DNA from: Notospermus geniculatus
Taxonomy: Eukaryota > Nemertea > Pilidiophora > Heteronemertea > Lineidae
Direction: 5' to 3'
Assembly (NCBI GenBank): GCA_002633025.1
Contig: NMRB01000120.1
Coordinates: 69,927-133,926 of the forward strand
DNA length: 64,000 nucleotides
Position numbers and translations under genes: made by a program. This document shows positions 50,268 through 62,300 of the stretch, piece by piece; position 1 is the first letter of the stretch, and the number at the start of each line of letters is the position of its first letter. The notes beneath the pieces were generated by a model. It ran no database searches, was not told the DNA's origin, and saw only the letters and a program-made list of their open reading frames with translations.

Positions 50268-51511
50268 CTGAAACAACGTTGCTGCATTNATAGTGTTACT
50301 TTTGGACTCTATAACATACATGTAGTCGAAGAATGACGAGTAGGCCTAAGTCGTAGAAGAGTAGGGTATCGAACTCGCGATTGTCATTTTGGCTACCGTT
50401 TACGCCTGTTGGAATATCAAGCTCTTTGCATCATCGACATCGCTAGACGCGGAGATGTGCATGGTGTGCAGTGCATTGTGATTTCTAAAAACCGAAGATC
50501 CCCAAGCAGTTCAACCTCAGGACTTTTTCATATTCTCCATGTGTTTATCCAGGGTCCCATCAACCAATATAGGGGCGTGGTTCATCCGCTCTCAACACTT
50601 CTGACGTTGAAAGAGAAGAAAAGACCAATTAGCAATATTCTGCAGTAGCTGTTGAAGAAAACGAGAATAAACCATCGTTTGTTAAATCGACGTTTGTAAT
50701 TTCCATTGTTACAATTGGTAAAAGAAATGCAGTATGTGACAAAACCTTCTACAGCCCCAAAACCTTTTACAGCCCCACCTTAAAGGAGCAGCATGTCGAT
50801 TGAACAATTAAAGTTCCGAACGAAAATGTTGTTGATACCCGATACCTGCAAATACAAGTATGGAAACCGCCATTACTCACTCACTTTCAGTTCTAGAACA
50901 ATCACCAATTTGCCCAGTTGGGTATTTGAAATGTTCCGCTGGACTTTTGATAACCCGGAGTTGCCGCCTCTATCAGGCAGCCTGCTGCGATCGTGATTAT
51001 CAAAATCTCTCCGCTAATAAAAATCGACTGGCATCGATTATGATCAATTAGAATCTAATCAGTATCATAGGAGAGGAGGTCCAGGAGCAATTGACAAACC
51101 CGCAGGGAATGTTGACTGAAAGGTGAGGGTGTTGGAGGACCAACCTACGACGCTACGCGAAAGATTTCGTGTTTGTTCGATGGAGTGGCAAACATTGCAA
51201 AGTACACAAGTCATGCAGCCAACTTCAGACCGCGGAGAGAATAGTCATACATGTAGGCCTACTCTAGACTCACTTTTTATGTTCGCTATCTAAAGGCAGT
51301 TGGTGCCACCCTCGGCACGAAACCTCCAGGGCTCGGGAGTGACACGGTTTTCCCACATACAATAGTAACGAAGGTGAAATTGATTCATGTTGAAAGACTC
51401 AATAGGGTTTAACGAAGTTATCACTTTTTGCGAAGGCGCAAATACTTTGTTCTTCAACCAGTGAACAATAGAGAGTCCACATCTGGACAATAGCGACGGT
51501 TTCGTGAATCA
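50268..51511. other. Sequence upstream of the death-domain exons, no gene recognised
   Basis: It should contain an intron and possibly the first exon of the death-domain gene. No exon could be supported. An ambiguous base is at 50288. Confidence 0.35.
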
Positions 51512-51621
51512 GGACCCATGTTCCCGAAGCCGTCGTAAGGTTAACGATGTCGTTACGCTATGCATTTTTCCAGTTTTAACGACATCGTTAACCTAACGAC
51601 GGCTTCGGGAACATGGGCCCA
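51512..51621. mobile_element. MITE-like palindrome, CCCATGTTCCCGAAGCCGTCG family
   Basis: CCCATGTTCCCGAAGCCGTC with the following GTTAACGATGTCGTTA returns in reverse complement (GACGGCTTCGGGAACATGGG). Arms are about 45 bp with small indels. Confidence 0.85.
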
Positions 51622-52576
51622 GGCCCATTGATGACCATCCTCCTCTGTCATAGAGCATTTTTGTGTAGCGGAGGTATACTCTCGATCACCAATCCGCCGA
51701 AGTCTCATATACAGTACAGCTTAGGTAACGTTGAAAGACTCTCCAGCAGCCAGATGTGATTTACTTCTACAGGAGCAACGCACAACGTACATGACGTACA
51801 TGCACATGTAGGACATCTTGCACTGCAACCTAGCGGTCAGCGCGCATGTGCACAAGCCTATTGGCAGTAATGCGGTTTGTGTACCTTATCGTCTGCAATG
51901 ATCGGAGCGGATCGATACACTACCACCGCTATCCATCTATCATTAGGTACTAATCACAGCACATTGTCGATATATATCGATTCTTTTCATACCAATGAAA
52001 CGCGCTGAGATTAATTCCTGAAATTTAGTAATTTATCGTGGCTGACGACAAAGGCGAAAGGCCCCCACGCAGCGTCGACCGGAAGTAACATGGCGACGCA
52101 TGGTGTCGTCTACTCGTAGCCGTGATTGGACTCAAACATCAGAGGGAAGTAATTTGTGGGCCGGAAATGCACTCCTCGGTCTAATTAGGTTCCATGCCAG
52201 AGCATACGTGGAGCGCTCCGTGTGAGGAGAGGAGTTCCCGAACCTTCCCTCAGTCGATGTGATGTCATTTGAGGTTGCAGAGCAATCTTCGATTGTTGTG
52301 TTCGACGCCGTCTAGCCGGGAGAATGAGGATGAGAGAGCCACCTTTCGCTCAACCTCGTTCACAGGGGTCGTTCGCTTTCTGACAATATGGCGGGCGCTT
52401 CGCCAACCCCTGGAATCAGCTTTGGGTTTAACGCATTTGATTGGTTATATAAAATACGGTAGATCATATCAATTGTCGGCACTTTCGATTGATGATGGAG
52501 AAAGAGTTCGCTGTCAACAGTTTAAAGGCTTTGGCGGGTAAAAAACACACGAGATCGTGGTAGCCCAAACAACTGA
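51622..52576. other. Spacer with CpG-richer stretch, nothing recognised
   Basis: The stretch 52.0-52.4 kb is richer in CpG than its surroundings and could be a promoter of the death-domain gene or another unrecognised gene. No exon with a family signature was found. Confidence 0.3.
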
Positions 52577-52912
52577 GGGCCGTATTCAAAAAGGGCGATC
52601 ATCGCGCGATTAAAGCAGGCCTCACACGAGGACGGTTCTGACGGCGGTTCAGCACGGTTCAATAGGGAGGTTTGGAAATCAAACGATAACTTTATTTTCA
52701 TACTACACATTAACCGGATTTTATATTGCATTTATCGCTTGATTTCTAAACCTCCCTATTGAACCGTGTTGAACCGCCGTCAGAACCGTCCTCGTGTGAG
52801 ACCTGCTTAAGACTTAGACGCGTGCAACTTCACTATAAATGCACGCACTTCCACCATGCATTTGACGAAGTTACACGTGTCTAAGTCTTAAACACCCTTT
52901 TTGAATACGGCC
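52577..52912. mobile_element. Three nested palindromic elements
   Basis: Outer: GGCCGTATTCAAAAAGGG at 52578-52595 pairs exactly with 52895-52912, with TAAGACTTAGACGCG-type inner arms. Middle (52615-52806): CTCACACGAGGACGGTTCTG pairs with CAGAACCGTCCTCGTGTGAG. Inner (52664-52758): AGGGAGGTTTGGAAATCA pairs with TGATTTCTAAACCTCCCT. The outer family also occurs un-nested at 62173-62300. The inner one matches 55290-55439. Confidence 0.88.
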
Positions 52913-55069
52913 TTGAGTAGTTCTGTTTGACCTCATTGTTGATGCAACTGAACGAACATCTCGTGTTCTCCATTCATATTGAGGAAGGTTTTTAGGAAGA
53001 ACGACAAATTTTTTTGTTAGTAGACCCTCATCTAATCCTGATGTTGATAAGGATGTACTGATCATCCAAAACCACACTACTCGCGGACAGTACGAAGGGA
53101 CTTGGATAATATACGATGGTTTATACAACTCAGATCGACAAACGATCGAGGTAAACATCCTGTCGCCTCTCGAAGCAGACATAAAAATATGCGTCTGTGG
53201 TGCCCTCTCTCCTCGCCTTGGTCGTCGCTCCCCACCGAGGCTCCACCGTTGGGCCAAGCCTCTTACCAACTCCAACACGATCATCCTGCCACCTTCCGAC
53301 AGCCAGGATTGGTCGGGGAGAGAACAAGAGGCTGTTGAACGGTAGCAGAGTTGGTAGCAAGGGTAATAGCCTGATTGATTTGAACAAATCTCAATTCACT
53401 GGTGTAAGCATCGGTGAAGCCTACAGTTTATAACAGATCCCTCATTTTGAAAGAAAGGAACTCAAAGCATTTCGTATATTATACTGCTGATTTATGCACA
53501 TTTAATTCATTGTGAATATTACTTCCTTACAATAATTCATGTAGTAATCAAAGGAACTTATGAGTCCTTTTAATGTTCAATATTCAAGACCAACCAAAGA
53601 AACCAATGATCTAATGGTTATGAACGAACGGTGGTGAAATGGTGGATTTGCTCGAAGGGCGATTTCTGTGAATCATTCCGAAGAGTTTTACCTTCAGAAT
53701 AATAGTGCATTGAAAAGCAGTGAACGAATAAAATACACGGTTACTCGAGTAGAAGCGCCGAATCCACAGGTGGAAGTGTTCCTTTCTCGACATCAAAAGT
53801 GCCTTCGATGTTCTCTAACAATTACGTTCATTCGTTCAGAAAAGAAGTCGTTATTTCGGAGAAATTGTCTACGCCTATAATCAACCAATCGCCACCAGAA
53901 CATGGCCAATCTTTGTATCTCATACATTACTGTAGGTCAATTGTTTTTGTTCACCAACAACAGATCTTGTGGATTTCCCGACGAAAGGTTTCCGCGACGT
54001 ACAATAAATAAGCATGTTGTAGATCCACGCATCGTTTCCACTAGGAGCTAAAAATGCCTTTTGAAGGCAAAAAAGGCGATGGAACTGTTGTGATCTTACT
54101 ATACAGTACATACAAGTACAGCAAGACGGCGCCCGAGTGAAGAGTTCGGGCTGGTCTATGTTTTGCACTCTCTGCTGCAGTATAGCCTGGCATGGCTGGC
54201 CGCCCTCGTGCTTTTGTATATAATGTCGGGTTTTTGAATTCTGTTACATAAATCACGGGCCAACGAGGTACGTCTGGTCGAGAGTGTGTATACGCTACAT
54301 GGCGACAACCCACCAGGTGTGCCGTTCGGACATGAACCCACCGGGAAATTATCAAATCCTAACGATACCACGCCCGGTAATGAACGTAAACCGGCGAAGG
54401 TAGAATAATACATTCAAAATAATGAACTACAGTCAAAGTTTGAACTACAACTAGATTCCTTGCATGGATAAGACGGGAATACAAATACATCTAACATACT
54501 AGATCCGCTGTTTACGACATCACTGCTGCTCACCCTTGATTTCTTGAAATCGGACCAAGGGTTGCGATTCGTACGATGCATTGGCCATTGCCTTCGACAG
54601 CGCAGGTTTGGTCTGAAGAAAATCTTTGCAGAAAACCAAGGTCGGATTCATTAATGCGATATCTCCGCCAGCAAGGCATGCATTCCACGCAATACGCATA
54701 ACGCACACCGTAAGTCAGGCTATGTTGTTGTCGCTGAATGAGGCCCCCTACATGTAGCGTGCGGTAACACAGCGGTAGCTTGATTCAACAAACTTTTGAA
54801 GAGATTGACCCACGACGATATTGAAAGGCGCAATGCACAATACGACCTTAACACGTGAGCATATCACATGGCAACAGAGAAGCATACATTACAAATGATA
54901 TCATANCGTCCAATGATAAAGCCAGTTCCCAAAATTCAAAACACCCTAACGGCTGTTGCGGGCAAAAGATTTTTTGGCAACATGACTTTTCTGAAAGCTG
55001 GGTCGCCAAGGGTCCTAAACCTGGGTTCAGATTTGCTCTAACACGATGTTTCCGCAGAACGACATAAGG
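52913..55069. other. Gene-poor spacer
   Basis: No exon with a recognisable family, no RNA gene. Overlapping open frames on both strands around 53.1-53.4 and 54.0-54.4 kb are not supported by any motif. One ambiguous base at 54905. Confidence 0.35.
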
Positions 55070-55132
55070 ACGTGGACTAGTCGGACGACGGACGCTTCCC
55101 CATCGTAATAGCTCACCCCGGTGAGCTAAAAA
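55070..55132 (+). mobile_element. GGAC-GAC dispersed repeat, 3' end
   Basis: GGACGACGGACGCTTCCCC is followed by AGCTCACCCCGGTGAGCTAA and A residues. It is the same terminal hairpin as at 9998 and 16447. Confidence 0.7.
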
Positions 55133-55134
55133 TC

Positions 55135-55282
55135 GGGAGTTTAAGAAATCAACGATCAACGTTAACTTTACGACAACGTTATTTTTCACACTGCAAATTC
55201 ACCAGATTATATATTGCATCTTCGGTACAAAAAATAACCTTGTCGTAAAGTTAACGTTTAACGTTTGATTTCTTAAACTCCC
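55135..55282. mobile_element. MITE, GGGAG-AAATCAA family, copy 1 of a tandem pair
   Basis: GGGAGTTTAAGAAATCAACG and GTTAACTTTACGACAACGTT return in reverse complement up to CTCCC at 55282. The centre contains a CACCAGATT motif shared with copy 2. Confidence 0.85.
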
Positions 55283-55289
55283 TCATATA

Positions 55290-55439
55290 GGGAGAAATCA
55301 AACGATAAACGTAAACTTACGACAACATTATTTTTCATACTACATGTACAAACTCACCAGATTTTATATTGGCATTTTCGGGACAAAAATAACGTTGTCG
55401 TTAACGTTTACGTTTATCATTTGATTTCTTAACCTCCCT
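55290..55439. mobile_element. MITE, GGGAG-AAATCAA family, copy 2 of a tandem pair
   Basis: GGGAGAAATCAAACGATAAA pairs with TTTATCATTTGATTTCTTAA. The interior ACCAGATTTTATATTGGCAT matches the element nested at 52664-52758. It ends 45 bp past the FABP stop codon and probably lies in the FABP 3' UTR. Confidence 0.85.
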
Positions 55440-55484
55440 ATTTATATGAGGAATATAAACGACAAAAGTAAACGATCAACGTTA

Positions 55485-57268
55485 TCAACTCCAGTCGTTC
55501 TCATTGATGAAAATCAAACTTCTGACCGGGATATGGGTCATTTTGTTACAAACCATGAATAAGTTGTCTCCTTCTACCCATCTAGTAATCGTTGAATTGA
55601 ATGCAGAGTGCTCTTGTTCCTCTATTAGTTTATTGCCTTCTTGTCGAACGGTACTCTGAAATGAAGGGGTATTTATTGACAACAAGGAGGCATTTTAGGG
55701 TAAGTTCAAATGGCAATATTTTATGAGGTGACGTTTCCAAGTAAATACCTAGCGGGATGAAAGGGCACCAGAAAACAGCCAGCGAAAAGACTATGAAAAT
55801 CACGGTTACAAGATGTGACCAACATACATGTAACGCCGGATCGCGTAAAGAAACCCACCGTTACTTCTCGGCCGTCTATTGTTGATGTTTGGAATGATTC
55901 GCCGAGTTTAAATTTGGTCTCACGTTTGAAATCACCCATGATCGCTCGGAATGTCCACGTGACTCCATCGTGTTCTATCTCATATCTCGGCTGTGATTTG
56001 CGGGCTTTCTCCTTCATCTCTTCGCTGAGACCTGAAACGAGAAATGATGGACAAACGTGAGGAGAAGCAATCGAGGCAGTATCACACACAAATTACCTGA
56101 AATGCATTTCATGATTTTTTTCTCTGAAAAGTGGTTCGAGTAAAAAACAAACCATAAGTGGATGAAACCCTTTCAGGTAACCTTTAAAACATTATTCACG
56201 AAGACCTCGTAACTTTTGTCGGTTAAGCTAGTGGCCGTTTCCAGGCAACCACCACTTAACAAACGAAAGTTACCGAGGCTTTAATGTGATTAACGCCCCT
56301 ATTGTTGAGCATTTGGCGAATTTCATAAGTACATGTAGGGGACGTTTTAATGAATTACGTCATAATCATACATTCGTTCTCCATGCACAGCTCGCCTCTC
56401 GGTATGATCCTGGCCATACACTCACGGGAAAAAAATGTGGGAGGGGGGGCAGTGTGACGTGATGATCAGCTTAATAGCGCTGGAAGGTCCGTGGAAGGTC
56501 CAACGTTCATACTCGACCAAGGACTCCGCGATGAACTTGATTATTATCTGACCCTCATTTTCACTTTGGCCTCCTTTTCTAATGATTTACGTGTTCTCAG
56601 TCAATGACCAACCAGATAATCAGAAAACTCCCAGGGCACGTAGTGAATCACTTCTATCACAAGACAATACAAGGTCGACAGAAAAAAGTGACCGACATCT
56701 AAAGTGGTCCTCCTGCAAGTACTATCTTGACAAACAGGGTGTGCCTTAAACAAGATTCTCCTTCAAACACGGACGCCTGGGAGATATTCGAACCTGCTGA
56801 GGTCGGGTGATCCAATGCCATCAACATGAATGTCGGACGATGAATGTCGACATGAAGCCTGAGTGTTTGATTAAATGTACTGGTGAGGCTTTCAAAATGG
56901 TGAAAATCTTCCAACGGTAGAGCCAGAAGAAGAACTATTGGTCAAAGATGTCCTGTCCTGTATCGACGGTTATCAAAAAGCTGCTATTGTAATTGAAAAT
57001 AGTCAAAGTATTTTTTTGTCTGATTTCAGCTGTCAGTTATTTCTTACTTGGACCTCGCGATCCTATTTTAGTGCTCTCAATCCAACTCTGATAGTCGATA
57101 ATGTGTCACGTAATTGGTATAGGATGCCATTTACGCAGTCATGTAAAGCCGTCCACCCATGCTCTCTCCCGAAAATTGCCGATTTCTGCAAAACTTACCC
57201 ACAGCTTCTGCCAGTGCTTCCATGTTTTCCCTACTTTCGTACGCCCAGTTTCCTACAAACGCCTCCAT
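55485..57268 (-). CDS. Fatty-acid-binding protein (FABP/CRABP family)
   Basis: Intracellular lipid-binding proteins of this family carry fatty acids or retinoids in a ten-strand beta barrel. Exons 57268-57199, 56031-55859 and 55655-55485 join in phase to 137 residues, the usual 127-140. MEAFVGNWAYESRENMEALA matches the family N-terminus (F-x-G-x-W with E-N-x-x). Next come LSEEMKEKARKSQPRYEIEH, then DGVTWTF, KFKLGESFQTSTIDGREV and STVRQEGNKLIEEQE. Strands near the C-terminus give STITRWVEGDNLF and HIPVRSLIF, which align with the two ligand-carboxylate arginines. The canonical third intron is absent, so the usual exons 3 and 4 are fused. The Tyr of the common R-x-Y motif is replaced by Leu (R-S-L). 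FABP or CRABP subtype cannot be decided. Confidence 0.9.
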
Positions 57269-57299
57269 TTTGCGAGATCTGTGCACAACCGAACCGATC

Positions 57300-58197
57300 T
57301 GAGTGAAGGTGAGACAACGAGTGGCGAGTGAACGATGTCATGAGATATATTTCAAGAACAGATAATGTAAACATGTCAAGTCTTGATAACTATTTTGCGA
57401 TAATTGATCAACACGAAGATCTGTCATGACAACGCGCACGTACGTGTACTTGGCAGATGTTTTTCGGATCTTCGAGATCCCCTTCAAAGCTGCAATGATG
57501 GCTATCAAGCGCAACGGAACGTGAAAATTCGTTTTCTAAATTGGGATTGTTTTATATTTCACCTTGTAGGCCAAATCGTACTACAAACAAATTTAAACAT
57601 ATTTTCTTCTTTAAAAGTACTGTGCGTTATCAAGAGGTGTCGAGATTATACAGAGGTTTGAACTACCTGCAGTCATTATCGCTATAATGGGATCAAGGAT
57701 TTTACCCCATAAACACTTCACAATGTCAGGTATTTCGACCATCTTTGTGTTTTTTACTGAACATATGTTTCGTGCGTTACCATCTGCCGATATCATATGC
57801 TTATGTTCAAAATCATTTCAACGTTAACAATTCCTTGGAGATTACCAACCCCAGGGACATAATGCTAACCTAGAAATATAACATGGTGCCGAACTGAGAG
57901 AGCCAATATTTTGCATTCCACTAAAAGCCCCTATCAAAGGCGGTCCTATTACCGTCTATGTAACCTGGTGATATCCCTGCATGGCTTCCGAGCGCCAGAC
58001 TAAATATTCCCTCTCTTTCTCGGGGCTGAATCTCAACACCTCCGAGAAACCTGTTTAGAAAGACAGGTTTTCATGGCGTGCAAAAAAGGACTGAGGCTAT
58101 GATACTTCCATGCACGCGACGTAGGCTGTGTTTGGCGCAATGGCTGCAAAATACCAGAATATTGTGCATGCACGTATGCCTCTTCCAGATCCGTTGA
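57300..58197. other. FABP upstream region, nothing recognised
   Basis: Probable FABP promoter area right of 57268. No TATA box placed with confidence and no gene on either strand. Confidence 0.35.
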
Positions 58198-58266
58198 AGC
58201 AAAACTGCCCGGTCAACAAAGCATTTCATACAGTATGAAATGCTTTGTTGACCGGGCAGTTTTGCT
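58198..58266. repeat. Perfect 33-bp hairpin with 3-nt loop
   Basis: AGCAAAACTGCCCGGTCAAC and the following 13 bases (58198-58230) are exactly reverse-complemented at 58234-58266 around CAG. An RNA from either strand would fold into an uninterrupted 33-bp stem. Confidence 0.9.
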
Positions 58267-58513
58267 CTCAAAGTCACCCGTTTATTTCCATGAAGAGAAG
58301 TTTTGATTGTTGTGAGACCATTTTTATATGTTAAAGTACGTGTCGGGGGATAAAAGGAGAAGGGATGGCCCAAATGGTAATGTTTTGTACCAAGGAGGTG
58401 GCAAAAGCTGGCATGAGTGGCTATATTCAAACTATGATGTGTACAATCGGTGGGTATTGACGGGTGGGGGGCGTACGTACGTCCCTTCCGCCCCCTCTGG
58501 ATCCGTGCTGGGA

Positions 58514-58548
58514 TTGGCGTTTCGGAAGCTTGCGAAAACTCCATATTG
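58514..58548. mobile_element. Right-arm fragment of the GCAAAGCCCCCGAAACGCC MITE family
   Basis: TTGGCGTTTCGGAAGCTTGC then GAAAACTCCATA matches the right arm at 22878-22907 and 25957-25985. No matching left arm is present. Confidence 0.55.
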
Positions 58549-61500
58549 ATAGGCCTAATCCACGCCATTGATCCACACGTAAAACCGCCCCTTTTTGGAA
58601 AGGAATGCTCAGCCACAGAACAATGACATGTGTTACGTCACACATAATCCCAAACAAGAGGGCGTATGAATGGTAACCTGACGTTATATCTGCACTGGTC
58701 AGGAGTAAAGCTTTCACAAGGCACATTGATCATGGACATTCCTTTCGAATCAATCAAAAGACGACCATGATCAATGTGCCTATTACTGCAAGAATGAGGA
58801 CATGGATATCAAATTTATGGTTCTTTTGACCCCTTATCCTCCCACATCTATCGAGACGTGATAAATGTGGCTGATTAAATGAGAGGACACTCAGGAGAAA
58901 TCTAGATTGTGGATCACACAGAAGCTAAATGATGCCCGTCCTAATTTTATCGATACTCTGAGCAATCGTGGCGACAGTGAATGTGAGTGCACAGAGTGCA
59001 TTTTTGTCATCGTGGACATGTCATGTTTACAGTCGTTTCAAGGATACCTCCTCCTCCATATCGCTCAATATTTGAGTTGTTTCATCACTCCCTCAAACGT
59101 TAACAAGTAGGCCTACACTGTATTTCACGGGTATACGGCCCGGGAACCTTTTAACGTTGCTTTTGCCAGTAGTTAGCAAAAAGCGGAGGTATTATGTTCT
59201 TGGCTTGATCAGGCGGGCTTGCTGTGTACTTGATGACAGGAATTCAACAGCCTACCACATTATAACTCCCTAATTAGTTGCATAAAACAATCCCATAGGA
59301 AGCCTACTGCCGGCAGCACGTGAAACACCTTGAATGAACGCAAGGTAGACTTGATCAGCAGCTCAGCAAGAACGCACCGGGTGAACTGACTGATGCATAT
59401 CGATGTCTTCAAGCTGCTGAGATCTATTTGGATTTATACAAAATTGGCTCATTTTTCTCATTCCCAGCTGTTACACCGAATGAAAAGGCTAAAATGGAAC
59501 GTTCAACTGTAAATTTGTAAGCGAGGTAAGAAACAGCCATGCCTGTGCTCGACTTTTTCTCTGATTCTTACAACGACTCAACGAGTGGATCTCTCCAGCG
59601 CTCGTGCACGTCTCCCAAGGATACATTACCGGTACTTGTGATTGTAGAAACTTTGCACCCACAGGCCCTTTCAATACAAACATTATCTGAAGCCCAAAGC
59701 CAATGTAACTTCTGACGGATGTTCCGGAACACTGTTTTGCTCATTTTGAAAATTTTCTTCCTCTTTCCGATGTCCCAGCCGTTGATGATGGACGTTGATC
59801 CATAGACTCGTAGGGTTAAAGTGGTCGACACATTTTGCGCGACAGAAAGAAGACCACACGATAGGGTAGACAATCAGTTAATCGATTCGGTGGGTTCGTT
59901 AATGAGAGCATCCATAGACCGGATGATATGTCATTCATTGACAAACACTCAACACCAGCCATTGGGCCACGTGTCATAAAGAATGCATCGTTCTTTTGAA
60001 AGACTCGACTACATTTTTAAAGCTGGTCCTAAGTATTGAGAGAAGCCCGCCACAAAAGGTTCATCAACAGGCCTGACACATGCCTGCCTTGGCTAACGAT
60101 TGATTACTTGAGTCAGACAACACATTGCATTGTGGATAGCAATGATCCGACATGTGCACATGGACAGCAACCATCGCCACATCTTTGATGTGCTTCGACA
60201 AACCTTTTCAAGTGCCACTCAACACCCAATGGTGATGAGGGTATCTTTGGGCCCCAAAAAAGGGCACAAAGGTGATATCAGTCACCGTTGACTACAAAAT
60301 CTAAAATTCTTCTTCCAATGGCATTATAGTCAGGGAAAGCTCCTTGACTTTCCTCATGAGCCAGCAAATCATAGGAAGGGTGTACAGTAAAAGCAAGCAG
60401 ACAACCGAACCTTTCACTGACTTTTCAGAATTCACAGTAGCCTGCCTCCCACCATGTAATCTGAGTCTGATATTTTAGGCCGACCATGGAAAGAAATACG
60501 GTGACAAACAAACGAATTAGCCGCACAGTGGTAAATGGCATCATCAGGATCTCAAGACGCGTTTTCCATTGGCGAAGGAACAATTCGTTGCTATGGTGGA
60601 GGTGCAGATAAGATGATTATAGCCGTTTCTCACATGCGAACTCGTCTGTAGAGTCATATGTGTCGATGTTGACAGTTTGGCGGTAGAAGAGGACAGGGGG
60701 GTAGGATCACAAACCTCAAATGTGTGTTGGTGTAGAGAGAGACAATCTCACTGCGGCATCATGCAGGGTGTGATTGGAGAATCTAGAATCTCTGGTATGG
60801 CCCTATCAATCCTTTTTCCTATTCAAGTCACTTTCTCCATAGAACAGAACGGACCTTTCACACAATGCTTGTGAAAGTTTACCTTTCTAACAATAGAACG
60901 ATTTTCTAACAATAGAACAATAGAAGGAGTTCTTTTTCGGAATGGTCAAGGATCATTTTAATGGCAATGCAATGTGGCTTGTGCATACATGTATGTGGTT
61001 GACAACGTAGGCAGGGTAGGAAAATAACCTTCACATTCACTTCGTCTCGAGGTTTATGGGCGGATTTGTCAAAAAATGAAGAAATTCACATGAAAAGCTA
61101 TGTGGGTGAAACACTCAGGAGCCAGCTCAACAATATTTGCCCATGCACTGCTTCACCAGCCCGAAGGTATCACCTCCAACCGTCACCCAATAAACATCTC
61201 TAAGATCATAGATCCGATGTTTTTAACGAACCGAAGGTAAACTTTCTCTAAATGAAACAAACTATTGCCATGCTCGATTTAAAAACTAACCGTGCATTTT
61301 CTCCAGGTATTAAAATGGCCTACCTTCATGATCATCTTCAGAAAACAAAAGCTCGATTTACTACTGTTATGAAAAAGTATGACCACGTTGGAAGTCAGTT
61401 GGATGTAATTTCAAATGCTGCTTGCCCAGAAATGGACGATGAGCAAATAAATTGCCTATTACTTCATGTTACTGATCCCATCTCTTGAAGAAAACGGAAT

Positions 61501-62172
61501 ACGCTGATGAGAAGTCTGGACGCATGGTTGGCTACATATCATTCAAGTGCCCTCATTCAAGACATGTAACGATTATCAGGAAATGTTCAGTGCTTGCGAC
61601 ATCAAAATTGATATTCAGCAACGCTTAGCTTGGCAAACACATTGGCAAGTATGATACATCGTGATGGGGAATGTTGCTGATGTGTTTTATCGTGCAGGTC
61701 ATTGACAAGACGGTGAAGACTTCCGATAGAACAGTATAGCTTCATTGGACAACATTCAAATCTGTGTCCCGATCTTCATGATACTTCGAGCAGCGATGCA
61801 AAGAAAAATAATGTGGTATCTCATTGACTGTCTGCAGTCAGGTTTATGAAGTATTCACTTAATAACTCATAACAAGCTACAATTATCATGCTGCGTTAAT
61901 TAGATCAGTATTTGAAACACTCATTATGTCTGTATTGACCTTATAGTTTGGTGAATGGTCTTTGTGGGCTGTGGTTTACTCATAGTGCTAATGGTTGAAT
62001 CATGTAGTTATATGTACGTGTACCCTCGACTCGACAGACAGATTGCTCAATGAACACATGTCAAGTCTCTTCGCACACAAACCCCGATGGGGGGGGGGGG
62101 CGTTTCGAGTGTCCTCAGACAGTCCAGTCACAATGGTTTACCTCATTACACTTGGCGATTGTAGAGACATAT
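58549..62172. other. Long gene-poor stretch
   Basis: No exon with a family signature, no RNA gene and no clear large repeat. A 12-base poly-G run lies at about 62089-62100. Open frames up to about 100 codons (for example minus strand 59.57-59.87 kb, plus strand 61.25-61.49 kb) match nothing I know. Confidence 0.35.
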
Positions 62173-62300
62173 TGGGCCGATTTCACAAAGCGCGTTTAAG
62201 ACTTAGACGCGTCTAACTTCACTAAATGCACGCACTTCCACCATGCATTTGACGAAGTTACACGCGTCTAAGTCTTAAACGCCCTTTGTGAAATCGGCCC
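62173..62300. mobile_element. MITE-like palindrome, GGGCCGATTTCACAAAG family
   Basis: GGGCCGATTTCACAAAG pairs with CTTTGTGAAATCGGCCC. Inner arms TTTAAGACTTAGACGCG and CGCGTCTAAGTCTTAAA and the centre GCACGCACTTCCACCATGCA are shared with the nested element at 52577-52912. Confidence 0.88.

Noticed and set aside
53130-53433. Overlapping open frames on both strands in a CpG-richer patch
   Set aside because: Three frames open at once and no motif; base composition explains it.
58071-58616. 181-codon minus-strand open frame
   Set aside because: It runs straight through the perfect 33-bp hairpin and has no conserved motif.
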